DNA of 64,000 bases from Haliea alexandrii (GTDB lineage Bacteria; Pseudomonadota; Gammaproteobacteria; Pseudomonadales; Halieaceae). The position numbers and the translations under genes were made by a program. Every line of letters begins with the position of its first letter. Position 1 is the stretch's first letter. The DNA lies in assembly GCF_003719295.1 (NCBI RefSeq), contig NZ_RFLW01000003.1, positions 248,001-312,000 of the forward strand. The letters are read 5' to 3'. A model generated the notes under the pieces. That model was not told where the DNA came from, ran no database searches, and saw only the letters and a list, made by a program, of their open reading frames with translations. Shown one piece after another: positions 7,481 through 16,706 of this stretch.

Positions 7481-9493
7481 TCAACGCCCGAATTTCATGC
7501 GAACGCCGGCGTTGGCAATAAACCCTTCAAGTGGCGCCCAAGCGTCCACAGTCCAGCGGCCATCCGGAGCTCGGTTGGGCAAAACCAGCGAGTCCTCCCG
7601 AGTCTGACGAACATCCAGCAGATTCTCGAGATTTAGAAAGAGACTGAAGCGACCCAGTACGATCTCGCCGAGGAGGCCGATGTGAAGATAAGAATCACTG
7701 GTGTTCCGATACGGATTATTCTCCAGTGCCTGCTCACCTGTGTAGTACAGCTCAAGGCCGATGCGACCACGGTCGTGGTCCTCCCACATCGCTACCACCC
7801 CCCATGAATGGCGAGGCGTCAGTGGAACACTCCGCCGACCGGACGCATCGTCCGTCGCTTCGCTGGCATCGAGATAAAGATAGCTGGCTGTAACGACATA
7901 CGGTGTCTGACGCCAACGCAGCAACGCTTCGACGCCGCGCGTGCGGGTGACACCCTCCTGATTAATGAGCCGCACTCGGTCCGAGGCCGCAGTTTGCAAG
8001 CGCACCGCTTCGTCAATGTCTGAAGCGAACAAAGTCAGCCCGCTCTCAAACGCGCCCACTGTATGACCAAAGTCGAGTGACAGGGTCTCTGCGCTCTCGA
8101 CATCCATACCTTTCAAGGGCTCGAGCCGTGAAAGCCCGGCAGCCTCGGTCTCCTCGACGAAGGGCGTCGGCGCATAGAAACCGCGGCCCCAGGACGCGCG
8201 GACTGTCCAGGGCCCGGGCCGATAGAGCATTGAAAGCCGTGGACTGAACTGGCCTCCGTACTCGCTGTGTTCATCCCAGCGGGCACTCGCGGCAAAGCTG
8301 ATATCCTCCGCCAGATCGTGGTCCAGCTGCGCGAAGAGCGCCGGCGCCTCATAGTGGTAGTTGAACACAGGGAACGTAGCGGACTCGTAATCGTCTGCCT
8401 GATAGGCGAGGCCACCAACCCAGGAGGTGGTCGTTGCCTCGCCCGCTATAGAGGCCTCGATCAACATCGTTTCGTGCTGGTCTTCCTCGAGCAAATCGCC
8501 GAAGCGGTGGTCGTGGGATTGTCGCGTCGCAGATGAGCGCAGCTGAGCTACCCCCCAATTCGAAACGGGACGTTCGAGCACAATGCCCACATCAAAGCGC
8601 CGCGTGTCCTGGTTCTGCGGGAAGGGTTGCCCGTCGGGCACCACCCCTCCGCCTTCCGTGCCGCCCCGCCGATCCTCTGCCATGGCACCGAGGGTTAGAT
8701 AGGCGCTCGAGCCATCTGGCCCGTCATAGAATAGTCGGGGACGAATAGCGATGCGCTCGTAGCCCGGCATATCGATCCAGTCGTCGTCATCAAGATCCTG
8801 TGTCGATTGGCGGTTATAGTTCGACAGCAGCGATGCGCTCCAGTTGGATGAGAGCGGTGTGGCCCCGTAGGCGGAAAGGTCCTGTGCGTCACGTGTGGTG
8901 GCGTTCAGGATCATCTCACCCTCCGCGTCCGGTCCCGGTCGCTTCGACACCAGGTTGATCACGCCGCCCAACGCCTGGCCGCCATACAAGGCCGACGAAG
9001 CCCCCTTGATGATCTCGACCTGACCGAGGTCGCTGGGCGGTACCTGGAGCAAACCCAGGGAGGACGCCTGACCTCCATACAGCGGCAAACCGTCAGCCAG
9101 CAACTGGGTGTAGCGTCCGCGCATGCCGTGAATCCGGACGTTGGCAGACCCGAGGGCTGGCGAAGTCACCTGCACTCGCAGGCCTCCCGTTTCGTTTAGC
9201 ATCATCGAGATGTTGCCCGGCCGCATGAGCAGCTTTTCCTCGATTTCTTCCTGCGATAGCACCTCGACGCGGATCGGTTCGTCCTGCACACGGCGCCTTG
9301 AACGCGTCGCCTGAACGATGACTTCCTCCAACTCTCCAGTATGGTGCTCATGCGCGTGTTCATTCGCCTGGCTGCGGGCTGCAGAAGGTAACGCCATCAT
9401 GCCGAGCAAGAGCGTTACAAGAATCCGTAGGCTGCCTTGCCCGGCTCGTGAGGACCCCGGATTGACGACTTTATAGTTGCGGTATTGATTCAT
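7481..9493 (-). CDS. TonB-dependent outer-membrane receptor, His-rich N-terminus (metal-linked)
   Basis: A 670-residue TonB-dependent receptor. Signal peptide about residues 1-42 (hydrophobic ILVTLLLGMMALPSAARSQA), then a His cluster H46, H48, H50, H51, a TonB-box-like EEVIVQATR, and the plug with GGQALGGVINLVSKRP. The barrel ends in aromatic-rich strands and a final KFGR. The histidines and a divergent MerR-type metal sensor with its own classical promoter point to transport or sensing of a metal ion or metal complex across the outer membrane. The predicted transcription start lies only about two bases before the ATG, so either the mRNA is nearly leaderless or a slightly downstream start (MMALPS) is used. 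Confidence 0.88.
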   Translation of the reverse strand: MNQYRNYKVVNPGSSRAGQGSLRILVTLLLGMMALPSAARSQANEHAHEHHTGELEEVIVQATRSRRRVQDEPIRVEVLSQEEIEEKLLMRPGNISMMLNETGGLRVQVTSPALGSANVRIHGMRGRYTQLLADGLPLYGGQASSLGLLQVPPSDLGQVEIIKGASSALYGGQALGGVINLVSKRPGPDAEGEMILNATTRDAQDLSAYGATPLSSNWSASLLSNYNRQSTQDLDDDDWIDMPGYERIAIRPRLFYDGPDGSSAYLTLGAMAEDRRGGTEGGGVVPDGQPFPQNQDTRRFDVGIVLERPVSNWGVAQLRSSATRQSHDHRFGDLLEEDQHETMLIEASIAGEATTTSWVGGLAYQADDYESATFPVFNYHYEAPALFAQLDHDLAEDISFAASARWDEHSEYGGQFSPRLSMLYRPGPWTVRASWGRGFYAPTPFVEETEAAGLSRLEPLKGMDVESAETLSLDFGHTVGAFESGLTLFASDIDEAVRLQTAASDRVRLINQEGVTRTRGVEALLRWRQTPYVVTASYLYLDASEATDDASGRRSVPLTPRHSWGVVAMWEDHDRGRIGLELYYTGEQALENNPYRNTSDSYLHIGLLGEIVLGRFSLFLNLENLLDVRQTREDSLVLPNRAPDGRWTVDAWAPLEGFIANAGVRMKFGR

Positions 9494-9501
9494 ACCTCGG
9501 C

Positions 9502-9532
9502 ACCCTACACCTTATACTTACTATAAGGTCAA
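9502..9532 (-). promoter_or_regulatory. MerR-type promoter/operator driving the TonB receptor
   Basis: On the minus strand a -35 TTGACC (9532-9527) and a -10 TAGGGT (9507-9502) are separated by 19 bases, the over-long spacing diagnostic of MerR-activated promoters. Between and overlapping them is a perfect 8-base inverted repeat, ACCTTATA-N5-TATAAGGT (9509-9529). It closely resembles the TTGACCTT..AAGG operators of CueR/ZntR-type genes. The MerR-family gene is immediately divergent at 9557, so regulator and site pair up naturally. Confidence 0.85.
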
Positions 9533-9556
9533 GGCTGTTCAGGAGATAAACCCGTA

Positions 9557-10006
9557 GTGAGTAACCTGGCATACACCGTTGGTAAATTGGCTCAGGCATC
9601 AGACACCAAAACAGTGACGATCCGCTACTACGAGCGCGAGGGCCTGATGCCCAGCCCGCCTCGCACGCGCGGGGGATATCGGCTGTACAGTGACGCTCAC
9701 CTGGATCGGTTACTGTTCATTCGTCGCAGCAGGTGTTTGGGCTTCAGTCTGGACAGCGTGAAAAAGTTGCTCGAGATCGCGGATCGCCAAGATGCGCCGT
9801 GCGCCAATGTGGATATCCAGGTCGCGCAGCATCTCAGCGAAGTGCGAGAGCGACTGGCGCAGTTAGGCGCTCTGGAAGCAGAACTGCAGCGCCTGAGCGC
9901 CTGCTGCAAAGGAGAGGGCGTCATCCGCAATTGCCGTATTATCGAGGCGCTATCAGGAAATGGCAGTGCGCCACAACACACTCAGGAAGAACAATACGAA
10001 CGGTAG
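9557..10006 (+). CDS. MerR family metal-responsive regulator (MerR/ZntR/PbrR type)
   Basis: A 149-residue MerR-type activator starting at a GTG with AGGAGA ten bases upstream. The N-terminal winged helix covers residues 1-70 (YTVGKLAQASDTKTVTIRYYEREGL). It is followed by a dimerisation helix and a Cys-containing metal loop. Cysteines are at 60, 82, 116, 117 and 126. The set C82/C117/C126 with eight residues between the last two matches both the Hg sensor of Tn501 and the Zn/Pb/Cd sensors, so the metal cannot be named. There is no His in the loop, unlike ZntR. It should bind the dyad at 9509-9529 and switch on the receptor gene. Confidence 0.88.
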   Translation: MSNLAYTVGKLAQASDTKTVTIRYYEREGLMPSPPRTRGGYRLYSDAHLDRLLFIRRSRCLGFSLDSVKKLLEIADRQDAPCANVDIQVAQHLSEVRERLAQLGALEAELQRLSACCKGEGVIRNCRIIEALSGNGSAPQHTQEEQYER

Positions 10007-10205
10007 CACAAGCTCTGATGTCCAGCAGGGATGTTGGCGGCCTGACACTTCTTGGTATCACCGGCGAGCAATAGCATCAACCGTTCGCCAACCTTGCCAA
10101 ATAAGTCCGACAACCGAAGCCGATACCAGCATTCAACTCCTGGAGGCTGGCTCTCACGGTTTTCAGTCCACGCCATATGCACGCAGTGGACAACTGATGC
10201 AACCG

Positions 10206-11126
10206 CTAGCGGCGCCGAATGCGCTCGGCCTCGACAGTACCGTCGCTCAATACCCGACCGCGCACTTCAACGTAGTCGCCGGAAACCGGGGACTTGTCGA
10301 CCCGCAGGCGCGCAGCCGGCTGCAGCTGGAGACCGTCCACCGCCCAACGACCGCTGAGCCGGCCGTGCACGCGCAACGTCGCACCCACTGGCAACGGCGA
10401 TGGATTGCCCTGTGCGTCGCGAGCGCCCTCATCAACCCAGCGCACGATCAGATCAATCTCATCGTCGCTCAGGTAAGGCGGCCCGTCGAAAGGCATGCGT
10501 GGCCTCGCATCCCCGCGGATCCGTCGCACCAGCTCGCTGGCCGCGGCATTACCCGGTACCACCCGCGCACGATCGACCGACGACAGCGTGTGCTCCAGGG
10601 AAGTGAGCCGATACCCCTCCGGTGGCGCGCCCATCAGTCCCTTGTCGCTGTGACATTTCGCGCAATGGCGGGCGAGGATCGGAGCGACATGCGTGTAGAT
10701 CACCGGGCCGTCGGCGCGGGGCAGCGCAGTTGGCGCAGGCTCCGCTGCGGCTACCGAGACACCGCCCTCCGGCATCCCGGCCTGGATCCATGCATCGAAC
10801 TTCGCTATCTCCTCATCACTGAGGAAAGGCGGCCCCGTCATCGGCATGCGCGGCTGGCTGCTCCCTTTCAGGCGACGGATCAGCTCACTTACCGCCGGAT
10901 CTCCCCGGCGCACTACAGGGCCTTTCGTGCTGCCCTTGATAACATTGGCATAGCTATCCAAAGCAAGGCCCAGTGGCGCACTGGGGCCCGCATGGCAAAG
11001 GGTGCAGCGGGTGTTGAAAATTGGCGCCAGGTCGGCATAGGTGACAGACTCGGCAGGGACGGTCGCAGACCAGCCCACGAGCGCGAGCAGGACGCATACG
11101 GAAGTGATTGGCAACCGGTCGATCAT
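10206..11126 (-). CDS. periplasmic diheme c-type cytochrome with C-terminal DUF5666-like domain
   Basis: Start set at 11126 (MIDRLPITSV, preceded by GGAGAGAGAAG), giving 306 residues. Signal peptide about 1-26. Two heme c attachment sites, C41-x2-C44-H45 (CTLCH) and C155-x2-C158-H159 (CAKCH), each lie in a 'PIFNTRC/PILARHC ... PRMPMTGPP/PRMPFDGPP ... LSDEEI' repeat, so two duplicated cytochrome modules with Met ligands near 95 and 211. The last ~55 residues (GATLRVHGRLSG...VEVRGRVLSDGTVEAERIR) look like the small beta domain DUF5666. Such PSD1/Cyt-C-type proteins act as periplasmic electron carriers. Downstream of the MerR gene but on the opposite strand; convergent, so not obviously co-regulated. 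Confidence 0.8.
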   Translation of the reverse strand: MIDRLPITSVCVLLALVGWSATVPAESVTYADLAPIFNTRCTLCHAGPSAPLGLALDSYANVIKGSTKGPVVRRGDPAVSELIRRLKGSSQPRMPMTGPPFLSDEEIAKFDAWIQAGMPEGGVSVAAAEPAPTALPRADGPVIYTHVAPILARHCAKCHSDKGLMGAPPEGYRLTSLEHTLSSVDRARVVPGNAAASELVRRIRGDARPRMPFDGPPYLSDDEIDLIVRWVDEGARDAQGNPSPLPVGATLRVHGRLSGRWAVDGLQLQPAARLRVDKSPVSGDYVEVRGRVLSDGTVEAERIRRR

Positions 11127-11254
11127 GACTTCTCTCTCCACGTCACGCCACTGGCTGCCGGTCCATGGGTAAGGATTCGGGGCAGAAAGCACTTGATGGC
11201 TTCAGCGACATGGCACAGCGGCAAACGGATACGGGCGATTATTACACGGTTCGC

Positions 11255-11269
11255 TGGGTCAGTGACCCA
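11255..11269. promoter_or_regulatory. 15-base perfect palindrome upstream of the diheme cytochrome gene
   Basis: TGGGTCAGTGACCCA is symmetric about its central G. It lies about 130 bases upstream of the cytochrome start and could be an operator or a weak hairpin. No U-tract follows on either strand, which argues against a terminator. Confidence 0.4.
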
Positions 11270-11420
11270 TCGCAACGAGTCCGAAGACGAAAAAGAGCAG
11301 TGCTGCTGCCCTGTGAACCCATTGCGCTGGAATCCATAATAACGCCTCTTCGAATGTATTCAGCCTATGCGCCAAATTCCGGTTACTGCCAGGCGTTGTG
11401 AGGACAAGCGGCTATCTGGC

Positions 11421-11496
11421 CTGATCACGCAGTTCTGTATCGAGTCTGTGCTGTGTGTATGGCTATCGGAAGATTCATCGTGATGTGACGCCTAAT
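11421..11496 (+). pseudogene. IS3-family transposase (OrfB) scrap
   Basis: Reading LITQFCIESV in one frame and, after a one-base shift, CVYGYRKIHRDV in the next recreates the region just before and including the conserved '(Y/F)GYR(K/R)IH' signature of IS3-family OrfB proteins. Only about 25 codons survive and no IS ends are visible. The rest of the gap 11127-11557 shows no gene apart from the palindrome noted separately. Confidence 0.42.
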
Positions 11497-11557
11497 GTAC
11501 TGCAGAGGCTATTTTATCCGGCTGCGCCGAAAGCTTCTGAAATGGGCGCAGGGCCTG

Positions 11558-13405
11558 TTATTCCCGCCCCGGGCTGTACCAAATGGGTGAGCTATAGGCC
11601 CGCTCCTGCAGAGTCATTGGCACGTCTTCGTCCATTTTCTGAGCAAAGCGTTTGGCATCATAGGCTGTCCACCTCGGAGTCGGTATCTCCAGTATACGCA
11701 CATAGTAGAAGGCGCTCTGGTCAGGATCAAAATCAGGGTCGTGCCAGAGTGCACTTAATTGCGACTCACCAATACTGTTAACCCAGGTAGCTTCGGCAAC
11801 GTTAACCGTGTTGCCAACGGACGGTAATTTGCCACGCTTATCGGGCACCCGTGCACCACTCCAGACAACATCGTAGACCCTTTCATGGGTTTGATTATCT
11901 GTGTCCAGCCAACCCTTTATGACCTGTACCCGATCGAGATTCCCGCCCAGCGGGTCCTTCTGCGCCATCACCATTAAGGCCGGGGCTTTACCCTTGGGTG
12001 CCGCCGACAGATCGCCCCCCATGGGTACACCCCCGGCATAACCGCGCTGGACACTATCAAAGGCCTCAAGATCGTGGCTGGTGAAATCCCAGCCTGCAAA
12101 TACCCTGAGCACAATACGCGACCCTGTAGTGGCATAGGCCTCGCGCCGATTCATCGCGTCAAATAACGACGCCCTGGTGTTTTCGCTGGCCCAAACCGCA
12201 GTTAATCCAGCGGCGGCGTATTCCCAGCCGTCCTGCAGTGTCGCCTTGCGATGCTTCTTCCAGCGCCCTTCGCGCGGCTCAGTATTCACGAATTTACCCC
12301 AGAAGTTCGACTCCTCCGACGCCGTTACCGAGGTGTGCGAATCGGTGGCACCCACCATCCCGAATTTGTATGGATTAACGCCCGTTAACTGTTCAATACC
12401 CAGTCCACTTTTCAACGCTTCCCGAGCATATTCACCTGCCAGCATCGACGCTGTCTTGGCTTGTGAGCCGTCGAGATTGCCGTTATCCCATGTGTCGAAA
12501 TCCGCAAACTCGTCATTGCGCGACAAAAGCGGATGAGCCTCGCTATCTCCCTTAATCTGTGAGACTTCCAGCAGTGGCTCCCAGCGCGATCGCGCTGCGG
12601 CATGTGCCGCAGTCAGCGGCGCGCCGTCCCAGTCAAGCAGTGGAAACATCATTCCATTTGAGAGGTTGGGATTATGGGGGATAGCGAGAACCCTCCCCCC
12701 GGTTTTATTCTCATAATCACCCATCCAGGCCCAGAGCTTCTCGGGGTTCATACCACTGACATTACTGTCAAGAGGAACAATATTCTCCACTGTTTTACTG
12801 TCGTCGCGAAATATGACCACCCGGTGAAGATTATTGCCACGAACCAGGGATGACCATTCGAAACCCAGCATCGCCGAGAATGTTCCCGGTTCGTTATAGG
12901 CTTCAGCGGTACGCAACGCGTCGAGCCAGGTACTGCGAGCGATGGCGGGGCCTTGTTCAAACACGACATCAGGCACTCTACCGTTTGCCTGGGCCGCGAT
13001 CATCTCTCTCCCCGCGCGCACATTCTCGCCCTCAGCGATCAACCTTGCCCATCGTTGCACGGTAGTGTCGGCAAGCAGGGCCATGTTGCCCGCCATAATC
13101 GCCGTGACCATGCCATAACCCTCCGCGTGGTCAGCAATTACCAGAAAATCCAGCGGCCGCATTAGTTTTATGGTTTTGCCGTTACCTGCAGCAATCTCCT
13201 TACCCAGTGCCAGATCGTAAGCATCAGCGGGGGTACGCAACAGGCCAAAAGCGATCGCATCACCGGAAAGACTCGTGTGCAGATGAGTATCCCCCCAGAA
13301 CACCTGCTGTGGCTGCGCGCTGTCCACAGCAAACAAAGGGCTAGCATGCAGCACGGCGCATACAACCGGAATGAGCACATTATATAGCCTGGATCGTCTC
13401 TTCAT
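11558..13405 (-). CDS. DUF3604 domain protein, exported
   Basis: A 615-residue protein (start MKRRSRLYNV at 13405; a six-codon longer start is possible). Signal peptide about 1-26 ending ...PLFAVDS. Metal-ligand motifs of the PHP-like DUF3604 fold are present: GDTHLHTS (D39, H41, H43), LVIADHAEGYG, and GATDSHTS. The protein is about the usual family length and looks intact. Enzymatic role is unknown; members are secreted or periplasmic and are frequent near TonB receptors in marine bacteria. It is the last gene of the minus-strand run TonB receptor, flavoprotein, GlpD, FGGY kinase, separated from the kinase by 105 bases. A ruined paralogue sits at the left edge of the window. Confidence 0.85.
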   Translation of the reverse strand: MKRRSRLYNVLIPVVCAVLHASPLFAVDSAQPQQVFWGDTHLHTSLSGDAIAFGLLRTPADAYDLALGKEIAAGNGKTIKLMRPLDFLVIADHAEGYGMVTAIMAGNMALLADTTVQRWARLIAEGENVRAGREMIAAQANGRVPDVVFEQGPAIARSTWLDALRTAEAYNEPGTFSAMLGFEWSSLVRGNNLHRVVIFRDDSKTVENIVPLDSNVSGMNPEKLWAWMGDYENKTGGRVLAIPHNPNLSNGMMFPLLDWDGAPLTAAHAAARSRWEPLLEVSQIKGDSEAHPLLSRNDEFADFDTWDNGNLDGSQAKTASMLAGEYAREALKSGLGIEQLTGVNPYKFGMVGATDSHTSVTASEESNFWGKFVNTEPREGRWKKHRKATLQDGWEYAAAGLTAVWASENTRASLFDAMNRREAYATTGSRIVLRVFAGWDFTSHDLEAFDSVQRGYAGGVPMGGDLSAAPKGKAPALMVMAQKDPLGGNLDRVQVIKGWLDTDNQTHERVYDVVWSGARVPDKRGKLPSVGNTVNVAEATWVNSIGESQLSALWHDPDFDPDQSAFYYVRILEIPTPRWTAYDAKRFAQKMDEDVPMTLQERAYSSPIWYSPGRE

Positions 13406-13510
13406 TACCGCTTCTGGTCCCATATCATTGAACTAACATAGCCACCCAACTCGTGCCGCCGGTAACGGCATCCGGGTAGTTTGCTGGCTGACCCGCATGC
13501 ATATGCTGGG

Positions 13511-15076
13511 TCATTGCGGATAGCCGGTTATTTCCTGAATTGCCCTGTAGCGTGGCCGCAAGCTGGGGTAAATCTTCTGATATACCTCCCGAAAGAGCTG
13601 GTCATACAGCTTCTGGTGAGCAGGTATGGGCATGAAGCGCTTGCCAGGGTGAACCATTGCAGCGGTCGCTGACCTGAAATCCGGATAAACTCCCGCCCCT
13701 AATGCTGCGGCCATCGCCGCGCCGAGACCAGACGTTTCAAAAGTATGGGACCGCTCGACAGGCAATCCAAAGATATCAGCGGTCATTTGCATAATCTGGT
13801 CACTTTGGGAACCACCGCCGGATACACGCAGGGTCGTCAACTGTGCACCGGCTCGTTTTACAACGGTTTCCATTCCTTCACGCAACGCATAGGTAAGCCC
13901 CTCTATCAACGCTCGATAAATATGCGCCCGGGTGTGTATGTCACCGAAGCCGACGATAGCCCCCTTGGCTTCCGGGCCAGTCGCACCGGGTCCACCGGAC
14001 CAATAAGGCTGCAGTGTCAACCCCATTGACCCTGGGGGCACCAAGGATAACAAGTCATCAAACAATACCTCGGGCGCCAGACCCTGAACTGCTGCAAGCT
14101 GCTCCTCCAGCAAGCCGAACTCTCTTCTGAACCAACTCACCATCCAATAGCCACGTGGAACTGCGACCTCAATATTGTAGGTTCCCGGAATCACACCGGG
14201 ATAAGGAGGATAAGGCGGCAGACCCTCAACATAGCGTTCGCTAAAAAGATTGAACGTGGCTGTTGTACCATAGCTCAAGCTACCAATAGTGGTGTTCACG
14301 CAGCCTGAACCGAGTAACTCACACGCCTTGTCAGAACCGGACGCCACCAGCGGCAGCCCCTGGGGGATGCCGGTCTCCTCTGAAGCCACACCCGAGATGT
14401 GGCCCAGTATACCGCCCGCGGGAACCAGCTCAGGCAGCATACCGAGCGTTACAGGCAGGGCGCGCCACTGCCAGTTATTTGCAGCCGCCCATTGCAATTG
14501 CTTGAAGTCGAAGGGTACATACCCGACCTGGCTGGCAATGGCATCCTTGAATTTACCGGTCAATCGATAGATATGATAACCGGACAGCAGCAGGAGCTTA
14601 TCTGTTTTACTCCATAGGTCAGGTTCGTTCTGTGCGATCCAGTTGGCTTGTGCCCGCGCATGAAATTCGTCAATGGTATCCCTGTCTCCCGTAACCCGAA
14701 CTGCCAGTGACTCCCACCACCTCAGGCTGGGACGGGTATCCACCCGGCGCTGGTCAAGCCAGGTAATGGCCGGACGGACAGGCTGACCGTGCTGGTCTAG
14801 CGGCACCACCGTCGCTCTTTGCGTGGTAACCGATACCGCCTTGATAGCGGCCCGGGGTATATCCGTTTCGCACCAGAGTCGTTCACAGGCGCGGCAAAGC
14901 ACCTGCCAATAGTAACTGGCCTGCTGCTCAGCCCAACCCACCTTTGGGGACTGGTAGGGCTCAATATCAATCTGGGACTTGGCGTGTAATTCACCGAATT
15001 GATCAAACAACATTGCCCGGACACTTTGGGTCCCGTTATCAATCGCGAGAAAATACTGAAGCTCCGGATCAGCCAT
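13511..15076 (-). CDS. FGGY-family carbohydrate/polyol kinase
   Basis: A 521-residue ATP-dependent sugar or polyol kinase. The N-terminal phosphate-1 loop is AIDNGTQSVRAMLFD (about residues 11-25). The ATPase beta-strand motif GSLSYGTTATFNLFS lies in the middle, and RVSGGGSQSDQIMQMTADIFGLPV in the C-terminal lobe is the FGGY adenosine motif. It resembles glycerol/xylulose kinases but the 'GWAEQ' substrate loop and length do not allow a substrate call. It begins four bases after the GlpD stop, so kinase and dehydrogenase are clearly co-translated. The natural guess is phosphorylation of a glycerol-like or modified polyol, whose phosphate the GlpD neighbour then oxidises. Confidence 0.88.
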   Translation of the reverse strand: MADPELQYFLAIDNGTQSVRAMLFDQFGELHAKSQIDIEPYQSPKVGWAEQQASYYWQVLCRACERLWCETDIPRAAIKAVSVTTQRATVVPLDQHGQPVRPAITWLDQRRVDTRPSLRWWESLAVRVTGDRDTIDEFHARAQANWIAQNEPDLWSKTDKLLLLSGYHIYRLTGKFKDAIASQVGYVPFDFKQLQWAAANNWQWRALPVTLGMLPELVPAGGILGHISGVASEETGIPQGLPLVASGSDKACELLGSGCVNTTIGSLSYGTTATFNLFSERYVEGLPPYPPYPGVIPGTYNIEVAVPRGYWMVSWFRREFGLLEEQLAAVQGLAPEVLFDDLLSLVPPGSMGLTLQPYWSGGPGATGPEAKGAIVGFGDIHTRAHIYRALIEGLTYALREGMETVVKRAGAQLTTLRVSGGGSQSDQIMQMTADIFGLPVERSHTFETSGLGAAMAAALGAGVYPDFRSATAAMVHPGKRFMPIPAHQKLYDQLFREVYQKIYPSLRPRYRAIQEITGYPQ

Positions 15077-15080
15077 AAGA

Positions 15081-16703
15081 CTAACGCTCGACGGCAGCGA
15101 TCAACTGCGCCGGGAGACTGTAATATAACTGCCAAATATGTTTATAGCGATCCAGCTCAACCTGCCACTGCAGATCATTCCACCCACGCTCTTCTGCAAA
15201 GAGTAACCTGAGCTGCTCAAACAGCGCTTCGCCGCCCGCCGGTAACAGTTGACCCAGACGGGTGCGTCGAAGCAATAAATCGTCTAGATGAAGAACAGAC
15301 TCACGTTGTAAGGCCCAGCGACATTCCGCCATGCAAAAATCGGTACCGACTATTCGCCTGTGCTCGGCGGCCGGAGCTATCGCGAGTAGTATCGTCGCAA
15401 GAGAGCCGTAACGACCGAGCAACCGCTGACCCCATTCAGGATCTGAAGGCATAAGCTCGCAGGCCAATCTATCAGGTGGGGTAAAAATCTGCTCTTGCAA
15501 GCACTCTTCTACCACCGGCAATCGCGCGGCGGCGGCTTTGAGAGCATCGAGAGCTATAAGCCGGAATGTCGTAAGTTTACCTCCACTCACACTCACCAGC
15601 CCACTATCACACCAGACTGCGTGATCCCGTCGTTCCTTCGAGGGATCCGTTGCATGCTCGGCACCAATCACCGGGCGAACCCCTGACCATGTCGAAATAA
15701 TATCGGCCAGACCAATCTGTGCATCGGGAAATTGATGGTCTACCATCGACAACAGATAGTGTACTTCCTGTTCTGTAATACTTGCCTCTGTGTTCGGGTC
15801 GCCCGTGTGATCGAGGTCGGTAGTACCGATAACAGTGGTTCCCTCCCAGGGAAAGATAAACACAGCACGCTTGTCCTGTGGATGTAGTAGAGCAAGTGCT
15901 TGCGACACGTGTAAACGGGATTGCGGAATAACCAGATGGCTTCCACGTAGCGGCCGTATTCGTTTCTCCGGATTCACCTCATTACGCAGATTGTCAGCCC
16001 AGGCGCCCGTTGCATTAATAACAACGGAGGCCCTGATGGGAAGTATTGCGCCACTAGCCGGGTCTTCAACCAGCACGCCTCTAACGTCGCCGCCTTCCTT
16101 CAGCAGCTGCTTCACCGGCAAGTAATTCAGTGCCTTCCCACCCGCCAGAAATGCTTCCTGCAGCACGCGTAAAACAAGGCGTGAATCATCTGTAACTGCA
16201 TCGGTGTAATAACAGGCACCTTTGAGATCACTGCAGGACAAACCCGGATAGTTTTCCACCAGTTCATCGTTATTACACGCACGGTGATCACGCACACCCG
16301 CGATCCAATCATAAACCGCCAGAACGAGTGACATCACCAAACGATTGGGGAAGGTTTTTTTGCGCACAGTAAAGTAGTAACCCATGCGGTCAACCAGTCC
16401 GGGGGCCTCACGCAAGAGCCTCTCCCGCTCCCTCAGGGAGTCTCTGGTCAGCTTGTAGTCTCCCGATGCCAGATAGCGTAAGCCCCCGTGTACCATCTTT
16501 GAGGAGCGGCTCGAAGTGCCCCAGCTATAATCCTGCTGTTCAAGCAGCAGGGCACGGTATCCACGTCGCGCCGCTTCTCGCAAAACTCCGGCCCCGGTAA
16601 TACCACCCCCCACAACAATCAGGTCCCATGGCGGAGCATCACCGTCGCGGAGCTGCCCGAGCACGGTCTGACGATCGGGAAATGAAAAATCACCAAGCGC
16701 CAT
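15081..16703 (-). CDS. FAD-dependent glycerol-3-phosphate dehydrogenase-like protein
   Basis: A 540-residue flavoenzyme of the GlpD family. The Rossmann FAD motif VVGGGITGAG is at residues 30-39, then LLEQQDYSWGTSSRSSKMVHGGLRYL, the signature of aerobic glycerol-3-phosphate dehydrogenase. A second conserved block is FIFPWEGTTVIGTTDLDHTGDP, and a C-terminal helical domain is present. Expected to work at the inner membrane, passing electrons to quinone. It is encoded between the alkyl-DHAP-synthase-like flavoprotein (3-base gap) and the FGGY kinase (4-base gap). In this setting it may act on a glycerol-phosphate derivative rather than on glycerol-3-phosphate of central metabolism. Confidence 0.88.
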   Translation of the reverse strand: MALGDFSFPDRQTVLGQLRDGDAPPWDLIVVGGGITGAGVLREAARRGYRALLLEQQDYSWGTSSRSSKMVHGGLRYLASGDYKLTRDSLRERERLLREAPGLVDRMGYYFTVRKKTFPNRLVMSLVLAVYDWIAGVRDHRACNNDELVENYPGLSCSDLKGACYYTDAVTDDSRLVLRVLQEAFLAGGKALNYLPVKQLLKEGGDVRGVLVEDPASGAILPIRASVVINATGAWADNLRNEVNPEKRIRPLRGSHLVIPQSRLHVSQALALLHPQDKRAVFIFPWEGTTVIGTTDLDHTGDPNTEASITEQEVHYLLSMVDHQFPDAQIGLADIISTWSGVRPVIGAEHATDPSKERRDHAVWCDSGLVSVSGGKLTTFRLIALDALKAAAARLPVVEECLQEQIFTPPDRLACELMPSDPEWGQRLLGRYGSLATILLAIAPAAEHRRIVGTDFCMAECRWALQRESVLHLDDLLLRRTRLGQLLPAGGEALFEQLRLLFAEERGWNDLQWQVELDRYKHIWQLYYSLPAQLIAAVER

Positions 16704-16706
16704 AGG

